Assembly: GCA_037013495.1 (NCBI GenBank) | Contig: CM072811.1 | Location: 49,815,952-49,879,951, forward strand | Reading direction: 5' to 3' | DNA length: 64,000 nucleotides | DNA from: Hippophae tibetana | Taxonomy: Eukaryota; Streptophyta; Magnoliopsida; Rosales; Elaeagnaceae | In this document: positions 11,300-25,200 of the stretch, piece by piece | Position numbering within the stretch: the first letter of the stretch is position 1 | Layout of the letters: each line of letters begins with the position of its first letter | Position numbers and translations under genes: made by a program | Notes under the pieces: generated by a model | What the model was told of the DNA's origin: nothing | Databases searched by the model: none | What the model saw: only the letters and a program-made list of their open reading frames with translations

Positions 11300-11699
11300 A
11301 AACAAACAAACAAAAAACCCGAATTGAAAAAGGGAGAAGAAGAACAACAGCAACGTTTTCACAAATTATTTTTTAAAAAAAGGCCCCTAAAAAATATCTC
11401 AATCCTCTCTTTCTCTCTCAGAGGATCAAATGTCTCCAAAAACCCCTTGTCCCCCACTCTCTCTTTCCCACCCTGAGGCAAGTCAATTACAAACCCTCCT
11501 CTATTTTATTTCTCTATATTTGCATGTATATTGTTGTAACTTGTACCGATTTCATTTGAAAAATACACCGTGACTCTGGAATTATGAGAACCCAGATCAG
11601 TAACCTTTTGCATTTGTTTTGGGAACTCATAAATTTTTGAAATTGAGTTGATATATATATATATTGGGATTAAGGAACTTTCGACTGATAAGTAAAAAC
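11300..11699 (+). promoter_or_regulatory. Probable promoter/5'-UTR region of the carrier gene
   Basis: A CT-rich tract (near 11395-11475, 'ctctctttctctctcagagg') of the kind found in plant 5' leaders precedes the carrier start codon by about 250 bp, followed by a short TA run (11650-11663). No exact transcription start can be set from sequence alone. Confidence 0.4.
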
Positions 11700-14600
11700 A
11701 TGGCATTTGAATCACAGTCATTGAAGGAGAAGAAGTACAGTGGGGCTGGGGTTTTTGGGGACGTCTTTAACATGGCTTTGCTCCCCAAAGTGGTCGAGCT
11801 TGATAAGGAGACTACCCCAACTTTGGAGCTTCGGTTTCAAGTCCCTGACCTTAATCGCGCAGTCAGAGTACGTTAAATTTTTTATTTGTTCTTTTTAGAT
11901 ATTTGTGAAAAAGAACAACTTTTTGTTGGTATGTTTGATTCTAGAGAAAATAGTAGAAAATGATAAGGAACAAAGATATTCTTACTCATTTTATTATTTG
12001 TAAGATGCCATAAATATTGAATAGTTCTACTTTTGTTCTTCCTTTATTTGGTAGCCGTATTCGGAAGGACCCTACAACTGGATTGTATTATCAATATTTA
12101 GCTGTCCTGTATCTGTTTGGTTGATCACTGTTAGGCTGGATGATTTCATGTTGGATGATTTCCATGATCATGATTTGTCACTCAGCTTAAAATAAGTTAC
12201 ATGGCAAAGCAAAATAAATTGCTTTTCATGTTTTGAGGACTCTTTTTATATATGTTAGATGCTTCCCTTTTTCTGTATGATTTTAAAGCTATGCCATTGC
12301 TTTGCTCCATCTTAATTTTGTCATGACCCAAAATAAGAAGCCTTTTTTCCCGGAACCAAACAAAACACTATCTCTGTTTCTTGTTTGTTTTCTTCTCTTC
12401 CTCTCTTTTATTGTTCATGAAACCAAAACAGGGAAAGGAAAACGTGGAGAAAATACTGTGGCAATCAACTTATTAGTAGCTTTAATTTTGTAGTATTCCC
12501 CCTCCCCCTCTTTCTCCTCTCCCTCCCTCCTCCCTCTAAAAGCGATATAGATTACTGTTTCATACTAAATAGCATAGCTATATGGAGCTTCAATGGTTCC
12601 AGTTGTTATGGCTTTGAGTCAAACTTAAACATCTGTGAATAATGGACTCCTTTGGTTTGTATTGGTATAGTCTGACCTACTGGAATAATGAGCATATTTG
12701 ACGTTGGGACAGATTGATTTCTATGGACTTCTGGATTTCTGTACACAAACATTGAAAAATGTGTAGCAGGGTGTTTATGCTTTTATTGTTAAAACGGCAT
12801 CCTTTGATGTTCTGCAGGATTTTGTGAAAAGAAGAGAAGTTGGTGAATTCCTCAGTGGTGCTTTAGCAGGGGCTATGTCAAAAGCTGTTCTTGCTCCACT
12901 TGAGACGATCAGGTTGTTTTGTTGTTGCTTGCTTTAACTTTACCTGCCAAAAGTTTGTTTTTGATGCATTTTGCTTGGATATGCTCGTGACTTGATGGGT
13001 TGTGTTAAACATTTATGCTTATCATGTATTTTGATGGTGCATCCACTTCTTCAATATCATTTAATTATCTAACTTGAAATCAACAAATTTTGTTATACAA
13101 TTCTACCTTCAACTAAAATGGCAAAATTGTATCATATGGCACTGTAGAATCCTTGAAGAATAAGGCTTCTTCTTTTTTTCTGTGTGGAGTTAGTTTACTT
13201 CCTCACTGTTTTTTTTTTTAATTTTATGTATTGGCTTTATTATTTGGATAGGATTACATGCACAATATGTTAAGTATGTTTTACTTAAAACCTCATAATT
13301 TTTAGATTTTATAGCCCTGTTTTAGTCCATTAGTTTTTTTTTCCTTTCTCGGCTATACGTTTTGTAGTATCATAACATATCAATTTTTATTATAGTAATT
13401 TTGTATCATGCTTAGTATTAAACTTCTCCCCTTTGATTAGGCAAACTTATGAAATTGGTCATATGTATTTACAAATGATATATATTCTGACTGTTCCATG
13501 CCTAGAAACTGAATGCACTATATTTGGATGAAACCCTGCATTGATATACTACTGGAAAAGTCATTTGGCGGGTTGTGATTTCTGTTTGGAATCACTTTGA
13601 ATTAGATATTTTCAAGGACTACTATTGTTCCATGGGATTGCCGTAGGTTACTGCATGTGGCGGCATATTGCAACAGTGTCTTCTTGCGGTTCTAAGTAGT
13701 AATTCAAGTTTTTTCAATGACAGTTTCTAAAATTGATTTCCATCCATTGTGTTTTTATGAGGTCCTCTTTTCAGAGGGCCATCGAACACCTCATTGCTCA
13801 CAAAAGCCATGTCTGTATATAAAGCTTGGGGAAGAAAGTTGGATTTCTTGATTTTCATAACATCCCTTATCCAAGCTGAACTATTGAAAATATTAATTTA
13901 ATATATCCTGGTTAGACATCATCTGATATCTATAATGTGATATGGGGCATTTTGTTTTATGGGTAATCTTGTTTGAATTCCTGATGTGCTTATTGCTATG
14001 TATGCTCAGGACGCGAATGGTTGTAGGTGTTGGATCCAAAACTATTATTGGTAGTTTCTCTGAGGTCATTGAGCAGCAGGGCTGGCAAGGACTGTGGGCT
14101 GGAAATGCAATCAATATGCTCCGTATAGTCCCTACACAAGCTATCGAGCTTGGAACATTTGAATGGGTGAAACGAGCAATGACATCATCACAAGAGAAGT
14201 GGAAACAGGCTGAGGCTCCAAAGGTGCAAGTTGGTCATTTCAATTTTCAATTTTCTTTCTCTTGGATATCTCCAGTTGCTGTGGCTGGTGCTGCCGCTGG
14301 ATTTGTTAGCACACTTGCATGCCATCCTCTTGAAGTTTTAAAGGTATTTCATAATGAGACAGCTAAAAGTAGCTCTCTTTTTTTTTCTTTTTTTGGGAAT
14401 CAGCTGAAAGTAACTTGGAATTGAAGACCTTAGCTTTTCATGGCTGCAAAAAAAATATTATTTAGTCTGCTTTTGTACCATTTACTTTGCGTCTTGTTTC
14501 GTGTCTTTTTTTTCCTTTTCTAAATTCCTTTTTGTATCATTTGTTCTTTTTAGATCTTTTTTGTGGTCTCAGTGTCTTGGTGCTAATTAGTACCTTATAA

Positions 14601-16237
14601 TGTCATGTCTCATTACATGTTTGTTTGTCGTATATGCAAACTTCTATTGTATGTTCTTATACCTCCAGTTGTGAATATTTTCATCCTAATTTTTTGCTAC
14701 AGGATCGGTTGACTGTAAGTCCTGATGTATATCCTAGTTTAAAGATTGCAATCAGCAAGATTTATAAGGATGGTGGAATTGGTGCATTTTATGCTGGTCT
14801 TTCACCTACACTGATCGGAATGTTGCCGTACAGCACATGTTATTATTTTATGTATGATACAATAAAGAGATCTTACTGCCAAGCAAAGAATAAAGAGTCT
14901 CTAGATCGTTCAGATATGCTTCTTATTGGTGCTCTTGCCGGTGAGAATTTTACCTCAATTACAAATGCTTAATGATCTGTGAATTCAGATATGGGTTTCA
15001 GACTTGTCAGCTTTTCAGAAATTGGGCACTTGGACTGATCATATATGCATGTATATTTTTGTATGGTTGGGTTTATAATGTCGTAAATAGTATCTTTCTC
15101 TGAGTGTTTGCTTGTATAGGGACATGCCATAACTATATCGAATATTAAAAAAGATTAGCTATTTTAAGAAATGAACGTCAAGCTTTAAGCTATTTTACTC
15201 ATCCAAATGGGTATCTGACTGAGTTGAGGCAAATATTATGTTCTCAAACGTTGTCATAAAAATTTATTTATAGAAAATAGCAAGACTGACAAATAAAAGC
15301 GAATACAGTCACGTATTTTTATTCTGGAAGCAAGTACAATAATGTCTGGAGATTTGCGTAGAGAGTTGATTAATTGGAGAAACATGTTGTGGTTAGAAGT
15401 TATGACTGTTGAGTGTTTACTGTTGCTATCGAGGGGCATTGTTTGACTTTTTGTGCATCAGATGCTAGGAGATGGATTTGAGAAACATGATGGTGTAAGT
15501 ATGATGAAACTTGGGTATGTCTTTTATTTTTTGTCCTGGTTTGAAACTCCAAGATAGGGCTTTGGCATATCTGTTTTTTGTTAAAGTGAGAACTGGAGCC
15601 TTTGGTGTACACATAGCAAGTTGCTGACACACTTATGATGAGCATTGATCTAGGGTAAGGGTCGTATGATGGTTGTGTTCACTTGTTAGTTGATACAATA
15701 AAAAATATAGATAAGTTTATGCGTAACAGGACCTTTAATTTACAATTATTAGTGATAATTTTTTTAAGCATATTAATGATAAAAGTTGTTACTCAAATGT
15801 TTTTTGGTATGTCATATTCATGTTCTTGTTTGAGCTTATTGTGTTGTACTCATTGTCGTGTCAAGAATTGTCGCTCCCAATCTAGAGAATCGGAAAAAAA
15901 TTTGGTTGAATATGTTTATTCATTAAAGCATTGTAATATCATATTGTTCTCAGCTTAAATTTTCCTTTTATTCCTTAAACGACCAGGTTTCACCGCAAGT
16001 ACCATCAGTTTTCCATTAGAGGTGGCCAGGAAACGTCTGATGGTTGGTGCTTTGGAAGGAAAATGCCCTGCTAACATGACTGCAGCGCTTTCTGAAGTAA
16101 TCCAGGAAAAAGGCCTGCTCGGATTGTACAGAGGATGGGGTGCAAGCTGTTTAAAGGTCATGCCAAACTCTGGCATAACGTGGATGTTCTATGAAGCTTG
16201 GAAGGATATATTACTTGGTCAGAGACATCTTTTATAA
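11700..16237 (+). CDS. BTL1: Mitochondrial carrier family protein, BTL1-type adenine nucleotide transporter
   Basis: Five coding exons: 11700-11867, 12818-12912, 14010-14343, 14703-14940, 15987-16237 (1086 nt, 361 residues), all with GT-AG junctions and consistent phase. The protein has the three mitochondrial-carrier repeats, each with the P-x-[DE]-x-x-[KR] signature: PLETIR (residues 83-88, across the exon 2/3 junction), PLEVLK (194-199) and PLEVAR (288-293). The N-terminus (MAFESQSLKEKK) and the blocks EVGEFLSGALAGAM, GWQGLWAGN, MLPYSTCYYFMYD and LYRGWGASCLKVMP match the plant BTL1 branch of Brittle1-like carriers as I know it. Such carriers exchange adenine nucleotides across organelle inner membranes through six transmembrane helices. 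The start was chosen because it gives the family's N-terminus; an upstream in-frame ATG at 11664 is possible but lacks support. Precise substrate and membrane are inferred. Confidence 0.93.
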
Positions 16238-18253
16238 CTGCTGTTTCAAGATACCTTGAATTAATAATATTTAAGTTAATTCTGGGATCTTAAATATAAT
16301 CAAGAAGGTGGCTGGTACCCATTAGCTTTCTAAAAGCTCCAGCCGAATGTCGTTAACCTCATTTTGAAATTCAACTCTCAGAATGCTAGGAAGAGAGGAG
16401 GGGTTTCGAGGTTTTTTTTTCAGAAGCCATTGATATATTTTGACTTTACTAAGGTTGTTATAAATCCGTTTTTTACCCCTATTTTTTTCTTTTAAATTTT
16501 AATTTGCTATTTTTACCGGCTATTTTTACATGATATCCATCTGATAAATTTGAGGCTATTAATAGAAATTGTTATTTAAAATATTTGAAATTAATATTGG
16601 TATCGTTTTACATATTAGATTAATAATGAATAGTTCATACTAGTAGATTATCTTATTGATATGCAATAATACCAGTTGTTTCTCACTAATTGTTTGTTTA
16701 TGGTTATCGATATGTATCTTGCAATGGGTGAAAACAAAAAGCATGGTCTTTCTAACTTTTATTATCTTTCTTTAAAAGGCAAAAAATAGATAAATAAATA
16801 AAATCATGAATTGTATTGTAAATTGAGATGGTATATTTTATTATTAATTACAATCCGTTAATTGTAAGAAATTATTTTATTAATGAAAAATTTGAGGAAA
16901 AAAAAGGGGGTCATCCAAACAAGTTAGAAACTACTATCATCATCAATCTTTTGTCAGCCACCTTGGCTCATCCCACCATTGTGATTGGACGAGAGCCACC
17001 ACCAAAACCCCAACGACATTAACACAATTTCAATTTCCTTCACGCACACCAACGACCCAAAAAGCTCTAAACTTGCGCTCACGACGCCCCATGTTTTACC
17101 ATCTGTGCCACCCCAAACTGCCATTGTTGGCCTCGTCATGGTATGGGATTTTCGTAAACATCCATCAACTTTGCGATTTACCAACTAGTGCTACCAACCT
17201 TTGACTCCCATCCGCGATTAACTCTCAGTTTTTTGGAATTTTTAAAATACTAATTTTTTCTTTCTAAAAAGAGCAAGTATTTGTCACGTGTTGTTAAAAA
17301 TCTCTCTATTAATGAAAATGTCTAAAAGGGTAGATATGTAGACATTTTCACAACAATTTGGACGTTGGAGGTAGATTTAATATCGGCTCCGAACATTAAA
17401 TACATCAAAATATATTTAAGTTTTTATTTATACTATAAAATTTAGAGAAAAAAGAAAAACCATAAGACATAAAGTTTAAAATGAATAGGAATACAATTTA
17501 TATTGAATCGAAGAAAAAAAACTATACCATAAGATTTAAATGAAATGTAAAATTTTAAACCATAAACTTATTAAAAAAATTAAATTTAATATAAAATAAG
17601 ATTAAATAACTTAATTTAATCGATGAATTAAATAATAATGTTTTTGTTATTCTTATTATATATGACATAGTTTTTTAAAGTGATTTTAATATTTCAAACA
17701 TTAGAGTCTTATTTTTAAAGTTTATTTTATAATATTTAGTTTTGTTGTTAATTTAATTTTTAAATATATTTTCAACACATTTATAATTTATTTTTTATAT
17801 AAATGTTTTCAAAAATATAAAATAAACTTTAAAAATATGCTTCTATCGTTTGAAATATTAAAAAAATTGAATACAAATTGTTTCTTAAAAAATTAAATAT
17901 GTATTTAATATATTTATGAATGTCTTAAAATATTATATAAAAATTAAACTAATTTAGTGTGAGGAGGTTAAAACATAGATTATATCATAGTTAAACATTT
18001 TTTTCCCCAATATTTTCAAATGTCTCTCAAGTCCTAACGTAACGGTAAAGGTAAGGAGTAATTAAAACCACACACCTGATTTCAAAAAATAACAGTGAAA
18101 ATGTTATTTTTTTTTTTTAGTAATAATGTAAGCTTAAACATCAAAATTTGAAATTCAAATATTGTAACGGCCAAATGAGGTTCTGCTCTTAATCTCCAAC
18201 TCTCATCTTCAAATCCAGGTCCCCGTTCTCTCTCTTTCACAAACACATACACA
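16238..18253. other. Intergenic region, carrier 3' flank to DUF936 promoter
   Basis: 16238-16450 is the likely 3'-UTR and flank of the carrier gene. The rest is AT-rich with a less AT-rich patch near 16900-17220 whose small open frames have no recognisable product. A CACGTG G-box core lies at 17285-17290 and an 11-bp perfect inverted repeat (TGAAAATGTCT / AGACATTTTCA, 17313-17350) follows it; both may be chance. The last 100 bp, with a CT-rich tract, are the likely DUF936 leader. Confidence 0.5.
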
Positions 18254-21200
18254 ATGGCGTCTCTGAACCCTGGAATCCTCTTGAAACTCCTCCAATCTAT
18301 GAACTCTACGGCCCGAGTCACCGGCGAGCACAGATCGGCAGTTCTACAAGTCATCGGGATAGTCCCTGCTCTCGCCGGCTCCGATTCCCTCTGGCCCAAC
18401 CATGGCTTCTATGTTCAACTCTCCGATTCCCTAAATTCAACATACGTCTCCCTCTCCGACCACGACATCGATCTCATTCTCAACAATCGTTTACAGCTCG
18501 GTCAATTTGTCTATGTTGACCGTTTCCAATTGGATTCACCAGTCCCACTGGTATCTGGGATCCGACCCATAGCTGGTCGCCACCCGTTTGTTGGAATTCC
18601 TGAACAACTCGTTGCTCGAATATCTCAGTCTAAGCGAGAGTTTGTTATCCAACCCGTATCTGATTCGGACCCAGTAGCTATTTACTTATCTCAAGCATCA
18701 ACTGAGAATAATAAGCAGAGAAGCAAAATTGACGAACCGAAAACCGAAAAGGTCGGTCGGTTAAGACAACCTCTTTCACCGAGAGAAAATTTACCTGATG
18801 AGGTACCTAAGGTGGTCTCTGATAAACCTTCTAGATTTTCGTCTCCGGCTGGTTCAAAAAGGTCTGTATCAGCAGGGAAGAAGAATAATACGGTTGTACA
18901 TGAGAGAGATCCATCCCCGGCTACAAAAGGGAAGCGATCGGCTTCTCCGGTGCCATCGAAATGTGTGGTTCCGAGCTTGGTTGCAGCGCGTGAGGAAAGT
19001 AGGAAAGTCGCTAAAGAGCCTGCCATTATTGTTCCATCGAGGTACAGACAACCTTCGCCTAATGGACGCCGACAGGCTTCTCCGGCACGAAGGACTTCGC
19101 TCTCGCCTGGAAGAAGGTTGTCCGGTGTCTTGAAAGTTTCGCCTATGGTGAATGGAGGTGGTGTTGGGGATTCCACAGGTAGGAAGAAGAAGATGGCAAC
19201 TATCGTTGCTGGGATTTCGAAGATTTCTGAAGCCATTGCTGGTGGGTCTGCAAAGTCTAATAGGAAGGGCTGGGATGATGAGCCTTCAGTAGTTTCAGCT
19301 CCTTTGGAGCAAAAGGAGAAGAGTGTCACCAAAAATAAACCTGATCTGCAAGCAATTTTGCGGACGCAGGTATTTTTGCTTCTTAAGTTTGTCCTGAAAG
19401 GATTTAATTTTTCGGTTATACATAAATATCTATGAATTAAATTTCTGGACTATTCACTGTTCAAGGCTAGTTTTAGTCAACCTAAAGTAGCCCAGATTAA
19501 TTTCTGGGTTATTATACCTGCAATTTCCTTGATAGATAGACCATTCATGTTTCATCCAATTGAACCCATGTCAATAAGATAATATTCAAGAACTCCCTCA
19601 ATATTGACCAGCTTAGCTTTCCCTAATTTTGATGTGATAATGTTAAGTCTAGTTCATGGAATGTAACTAACAAATAAAAATTTGAACTTTTGGCTTGATC
19701 TGCTCATCCAATTTTCTCATTTTTTTTTTAATTTCGTCTGTTTTATAGGCTGCCATTTCTAGACGTTTGAGTGATGTGAGCCGAAAATCATACAGTGATG
19801 AGTCGACAACAGAGAGTGTTAATAAGTTTAGCTCACTTGAAGGTTGTAATGTCCTAGGGAGACCAAGCAGTGCGGCCCTTGGTTTCACTGTTCATGAAAA
19901 GAAATGGACTGATGGCAGTTTTCCACTCAGCTCAGTTTCTGCAGACCTTGCACGACTGGGGAAGGTATGAATGAAATTTCATTTAAGTTGAAACAATGTC
20001 AATTTATATGCAACTTGGGGGGATTTGAATGTGATGTAACATTGAAATGGAACAAATTTGATTTTAATAAGCTACCAAAACTGCAGGAGGCTATGCAAAG
20101 GAAAGTTGTTGCTTCTCTAGCTGCTGCAGAAGCATTAGAAGAAGCTGTTGCCACTGAGTCTGTTTTGAGGAGTTTAAGGTGATTACAACCCAACCTCATT
20201 TGCATGTTTCCTGTATACGAACATTTGCACACACTTCACTCATTATTTGCCATGTTACATGGGATTTCATAACTTAACAATTTTCTAGATTAATGCCTTG
20301 TAGCATGCGTAGATTGGTGAGAGTATAAATATGTATATAGCTTGCATTCCTCATATGAACATATAAAGTGGAAATCTGACATACATCTAAAGCAGCATCA
20401 TAGAAATTCCTTAGTGTATTTGTAGGGATGGATTTCTTTATGGTTATAATATGCATTCGTCGGTAATGATTTCTGTAATTGCTGACATGCCCTTTCTTTC
20501 ACTTACCAGCATGTTTTCGGAACTCTGTTCCAAATCTAAGGTTGGGAATCCTTTACCCACCATTGATCGATTCTTTTCAATTTACAATGATGTTATAAGA
20601 TCAACTAAGGTTGCTGAATCAGTTGTCACAAGTCACGATTCGGACACACCCCAAGATAACATCCCAACAGAGCAATCAAAGTCAGCTTCCTTGTGGGTAG
20701 AAGCTGCATTGTTCACTGATCTGGAGGTGGTTTCTCTTCTTTCCAGCAAAGATGATGAGGCATTATCAACAACACTGCACAAAAGTCAGTTAAAACGACA
20801 ATCTACGAGTGCAAGGTCAAAATCGCAATTGAAGGCGGCTTCAATGCCACAACCAGGTAATGCTGATGTTAGGGGCTGGACAAGAGGCTATGGAATGCAA
20901 GAGACTCTTGATCTTGCTAAAGGTCTACAATATGAGATGGAAATGTGGTTTCTACAATTTGTTGAGGAGGCTGTGGATGCTGGTTTTCGAGTGTTTGGAG
21001 AGCGCAATACTGACGGAGGGAAATTACCACTAGACAATGGATCCATTGCAGCTGTTCTATCACACTTGAAACGAGTTAATGAATGGTTAGACCAACTGGT
21101 TTCAAAAAGGGATCGTCTTCTCAATGGGAAGATTGATGGACTAAAGCGAAAGATCTATGGCTTTGTGATTCACCATGTTGGAACAACGTTTGACAGTTAG
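18254..21200 (+). CDS. DUF936 family protein
   Basis: Four exons: 18254-19369, 19749-19964, 20087-20178, 20510-21200 (2115 nt, 704 residues), with GT-AG junctions and matching phase. The N-terminal block (residues 4-150) begins [10 protein letters not shown] and contains [20 protein letters not shown] and [24 protein letters not shown], the hallmark of plant DUF936 proteins. Residues about 160-300 are rich in Ser, Pro, Arg and Lys with repeated 'SP' steps ([23 protein letters not shown] broken into short motifs), likely disordered and a phosphorylation target. The C-terminal third contains [18 protein letters not shown] and a helical region ([16 protein letters not shown]) ending close to the stop. 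The biochemical function of DUF936 is not established; I propose none. A long open frame on the opposite strand of exon 1 is a codon-bias shadow. Confidence 0.92.
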
Positions 21201-21267
21201 TGGTTCACAGCTTGCTTCATCTTCATAATACTTGTTTATTGACAGTTCTACTACTGTAAGAGATGCC

Positions 21268-21283
21268 GCAGCAGCAGCAGCAG
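21268..21283 (+). repeat. (GCA)n microsatellite in DUF936 3' UTR
   Basis: Five to six GCA units lie about 70 bp after the DUF936 stop codon, in the likely 3' UTR. Confidence 0.7.
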
Positions 21284-22259
21284 CCAAGAGAGAGATTTGC
21301 CTGTTGATATCTCACAAGTCCTTGTGTTTAATAGCTTTTTGATATAATGGCTCAAATGTTGAGGCTTGCGTAATGTTGTTTAGTATCTATTCTAAATTTC
21401 ATTCCATGAATGTAAATTGATATTAATTTATTTTAATTGCCTTTTTGATTCATCGCATGAATGTAGGTACTTTTGGGCTTTCTATATATACCTTATATAT
21501 ATATGTATGTGTTTTTTTGTAAAAACCCACTACGCAAATTAAATTTGTTGAACCCTAAAGAAAATCTTCAGGAATGAGCTCGAGGGTACCAACTCTGCTT
21601 TCCAATTGCGAGTGATTAATTTAGTTCCTTTATTCGTAATCAATACTCCCCATACACTTTGTTATTCACTTATTTCCAATTACAATCGTGTTAAATATAT
21701 ATACGTGTGTAAATGTTGTTGAAGAATTGGAGCGGAGGACTGCAATAACATGCTTCCCAAAACATCTATATATTTGGTTTCAAAGTTACAAAATGAATCT
21801 GCTGTTTTCAAACTAAACCATTTAAACTAAAGGTGAAGCTCAAAGCGAAACTGATCGAAGAAAAATTTTGAATTTGGAGAGCGTTCTTGTGAATAAAGAG
21901 GGTGAGTTTGAGAAACTATATGCAGAGTTCTATGAGCATTTTCAAATCATCAGGAGTCTGAGTTTTCTTAAGCTGGGGGAATGATGCAGGATGAAGGCAT
22001 TAAAGTCTATCTAGGGAACCATGAGTCAAAAACATTCATGAATTTATCTAAGTTCGTGAATTAGTGCATGAAAGTGCGTCATTAGCATTCCTCTAATCAT
22101 TTTTCACTTATTGGGTAGGGTATTTTCGCTAGTAATCTTTAAAATGATAAGAAGCATAACAAACTGAAGTATAATTTCATTACATACGAATTTGCAAACT
22201 ACAACCAAAAATCAAAGTATGTATTTACACAACCTACGATTAGCATTAACCGGTACCGA
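21284..22259. other. Convergent intergenic region between DUF936 and reticulon genes
   Basis: Holds the 3' UTRs of the two convergent genes and roughly 700 bp without a recognisable feature. A patch near 21850-22010 is less AT-rich and could be an old gene or transposon fragment, but it has no frame I can assign. Confidence 0.5.
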
Positions 22260-25200
22260 CTACATGTCATCTTGATCCTCATTAGTACTACTTGCTCTTC
22301 CTGAGAACCGAGACAGACATGTGTTGATTGTTTGAGAATTCTCAGCTAACATGTACAGGCAAAACAAGCACAGTCCTGATTCAAAGTATGAAAGAGAACT
22401 TTACAATAATTGCAGGACATTGAGGCATGAAATAAGATGCAGAAAAAATAACAGTGCCATTAGGCAATAAAAATGCTGCAGGAAACAAAATGAAAACCAC
22501 GAAGAGACTGCAATTGAAAAGAAAAAAAAACTAATAATAATTCAACTATTGCAGAACCAAAAGGTTAACCCACAAATACAACACCATAAATCGAAAATCA
22601 ATTATAAAATAGATGTCCCAGTCTACGTAGAAAAACTAAAATATGAAGGAGAGATTCGAAATTGCAATTCTCAACATTGCACATACACCATATACTGCAA
22701 CGGGCACTACTAAATCCGGATGTGGTATTATTCACAAATTACTGCTATTTTTTTTTTAAATATTATCTAGTACAATGTGGAGGTGAACACTGACAACAAT
22801 CCAATTGGTTCAAACTTGCTCGTGCATATGAGAAAGAGAATGCTACTTGAAAATAAGAAATGCTAGCAAGTTAAGTTAAAATTCTAAAAAAATGTCCGAG
22901 CATAAACAGATATAACATGGTTTAAAATTTATTCACCTATAAGGTAATTCAGCATACCAGCATAGGTAACTGTAAGGACTGAAACAACCCGTCCTAAAGC
23001 TGATAGGATGTATAGGAACAACACGACCTGAAGAATACATATATGTAAGTTCACTGATCCACGATTAGTATTAATTTTTCATAGAAGTAAAATGACTAGC
23101 AATTTGGAGTTAAAAAGCTCCAAACCTATGCAACTATGAAGAACTACCTATGAAAGCATGAAAGCAAGGAAATCTTATTGAGACAGCAAAGAAGAACCTG
23201 AAAATTTAGAACCTAGGCCAAATGATTTCTAAGAATGCAGAACCTCCAACAATTTTTTCATACATTCTGGTTTTTATAATAAAAAATGAGCTGCTTCACC
23301 TTACATGCATCGGAAGCATACACTATACAATCTCTGTAACTACCAGAACAAAAAAACTCACATGCCTTGAATTTTTTAACTAAAACGCAAGCATCTATAC
23401 CATAATAAAAAATCTTTCAGACTTTTTTAACGCAGTGAAAATCTTAACTCTATGTATACAAATTTCACGAAACATGGCATCTGTTTATGGAAGAAAAATG
23501 TGTTTGGCCTGTGTGGCCTTTAAATTCCTGAAGACTACTTTAAATGAAAATCGGTTGAATTTGTTAGTGTACCTTTAGGAAAAGCCTCTTGTCGTGTCCT
23601 GTCGCTGCAACCCTCAGAACAGATTCAGTGGCACCTACTGTATTTGCTAAGCAAGCAACAATACCATTAGCAGTGTCTTGAGAAATCTGCCACTCAAGTG
23701 GATCCACAGGTACCCTACATCAAAATGGTTTAGCAACAAATTCAGACATATCCAAGGTATATTGCTCTCTGAGTTCCACTAGTCTGCCGAAGAAAAAGAA
23801 TCCATTTTTGCCTTTGTCTTCATTATTATATTTTTGTAAGCCAACAAACACAATTCTGAATAAAACATATTACAATGGTGGCATCCAGGAACTCATAAGA
23901 GTCATAGTTCATACAACCATGCACTTTCAGATTTCATGAACTAGGAAACTTCTATATTTCAGATTTCATGCACCTTTTAGCTTCATGTACTAAAATATCT
24001 CTACATATTTGAATGAATGAAATGAAAGGAAGGTTCAACATTTTAGAAGAAAAGAGTTCTCTTGTGTTTTATGTGACAAAAAACAAAACCAAGGTGTGAT
24101 GACTTGAATCTACTTGTGCAATGCGAGTAGCATTTTCATATTCTTTTACTTTCTGCTATTTCCTATCCTAAATTATGGTTAGTGAAGTGTGTAAAGTTTC
24201 ATTGTCAATCGGGAAGCATTACGAAGATGAAGTGTTGCGTGATGCGGTAGATGTGAATGCTTGTCATGTTCTTATTGGAAAACCTTGGAAAGATATAGTA
24301 AAAGCAATTCATAGAGGAGCAAAATAGCTACTTATTCCCTTGGAATAGTAGCAAGATATTATTGGTTCCTCCTAAAGAATAATAAAATTTTATTGACTTT
24401 TCTATCTAGGAAGAATTGTTGATAGTCCTTTGTATACCTAGATCGCCCAAAATCATCCAAACTCCTTCATTTTTAGAGGGTATTCTAGGTCTTCCACCAA
24501 AAACAAAAGCAAAATCTATTGTGAACAAAAGTATACTTGGTTCGCCTCCAAAACCAATTCTTCCCACTATACCAAGTCCAAGTATACTTGGTCCTCTTCC
24601 AAAGAAAGAAATATTTAAAAAGGTCATTTTTTTACCTATTTCACCTAAATCAACTCCTTGTGGTCCATTGGAACCAAAACCACCCAACAAACATCTCTTA
24701 GTAATTACCCTTGAAAATCTTGCAAAAGAACCAACACATCGTAAGGTATGTACTTCAGTTAACACTATTGATCTTAAACTTGATTTTTCTAAAAGCCTTT
24801 ATCCTTCATTTTCAAAATCCCATGCTTGGCTTGATCAAACCTTTGATGTCCCATTAGATTGTTCTAATGCATGCTTACTAGATTGTTTTACTCATATGAT
24901 TATACATTTACATTTCAAGTAGGATAGATTATTACCTAACCAAGATTCAAAGCCATGTTTATTCTCATTTATTGTGCCACAAGTTTGGGTTATTCATGCT
25001 CAACTCAAGTTACTTCCCATGCACATTTCAAGGAAGTTGAAGATATTTATCCTATTTCGGTTGCTACATTATGGTTCCACAAACTCGTCGGAGTCAAGTT
25101 CTTTTCAAGTGGGGGAGAATAATGTAGGAAGGAGGATAATATAATACTTTATTATTTGTTGTTATTTTAATAGATGTAAGGCTTATTAGTAAAGGCCCAC

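Larger units (their letters stand above)
5939..11300. other. Intergenic region with faint old LTR-type repeats
   Basis: No gene is supported over 5.3 kb. The first part (to about 7.6 kb) is AT-rich. From about 7.6 to 10.8 kb base composition is more balanced and the sequence has the texture of decayed LTR-retrotransposon DNA, but I found no reverse transcriptase, integrase or gag motif on either strand. Small open frames near 7.8, 8.1 and 9.0 kb are not family members I know. Two repeat patches are listed separately. Confidence 0.5.

Noticed and set aside
18691..19332. 213-codon open frame on the minus strand
   Set aside because: Exactly antisense to exon 1 of the DUF936 gene, whose coding frame is clearly real; a shadow of biased codon use.
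24416..24922. 168-codon Pro/Lys-rich frame as an independent gene
   Set aside because: It sits between a gypsy protease tail and an LTR in the same orientation, so it is the linker of a retrotransposon.
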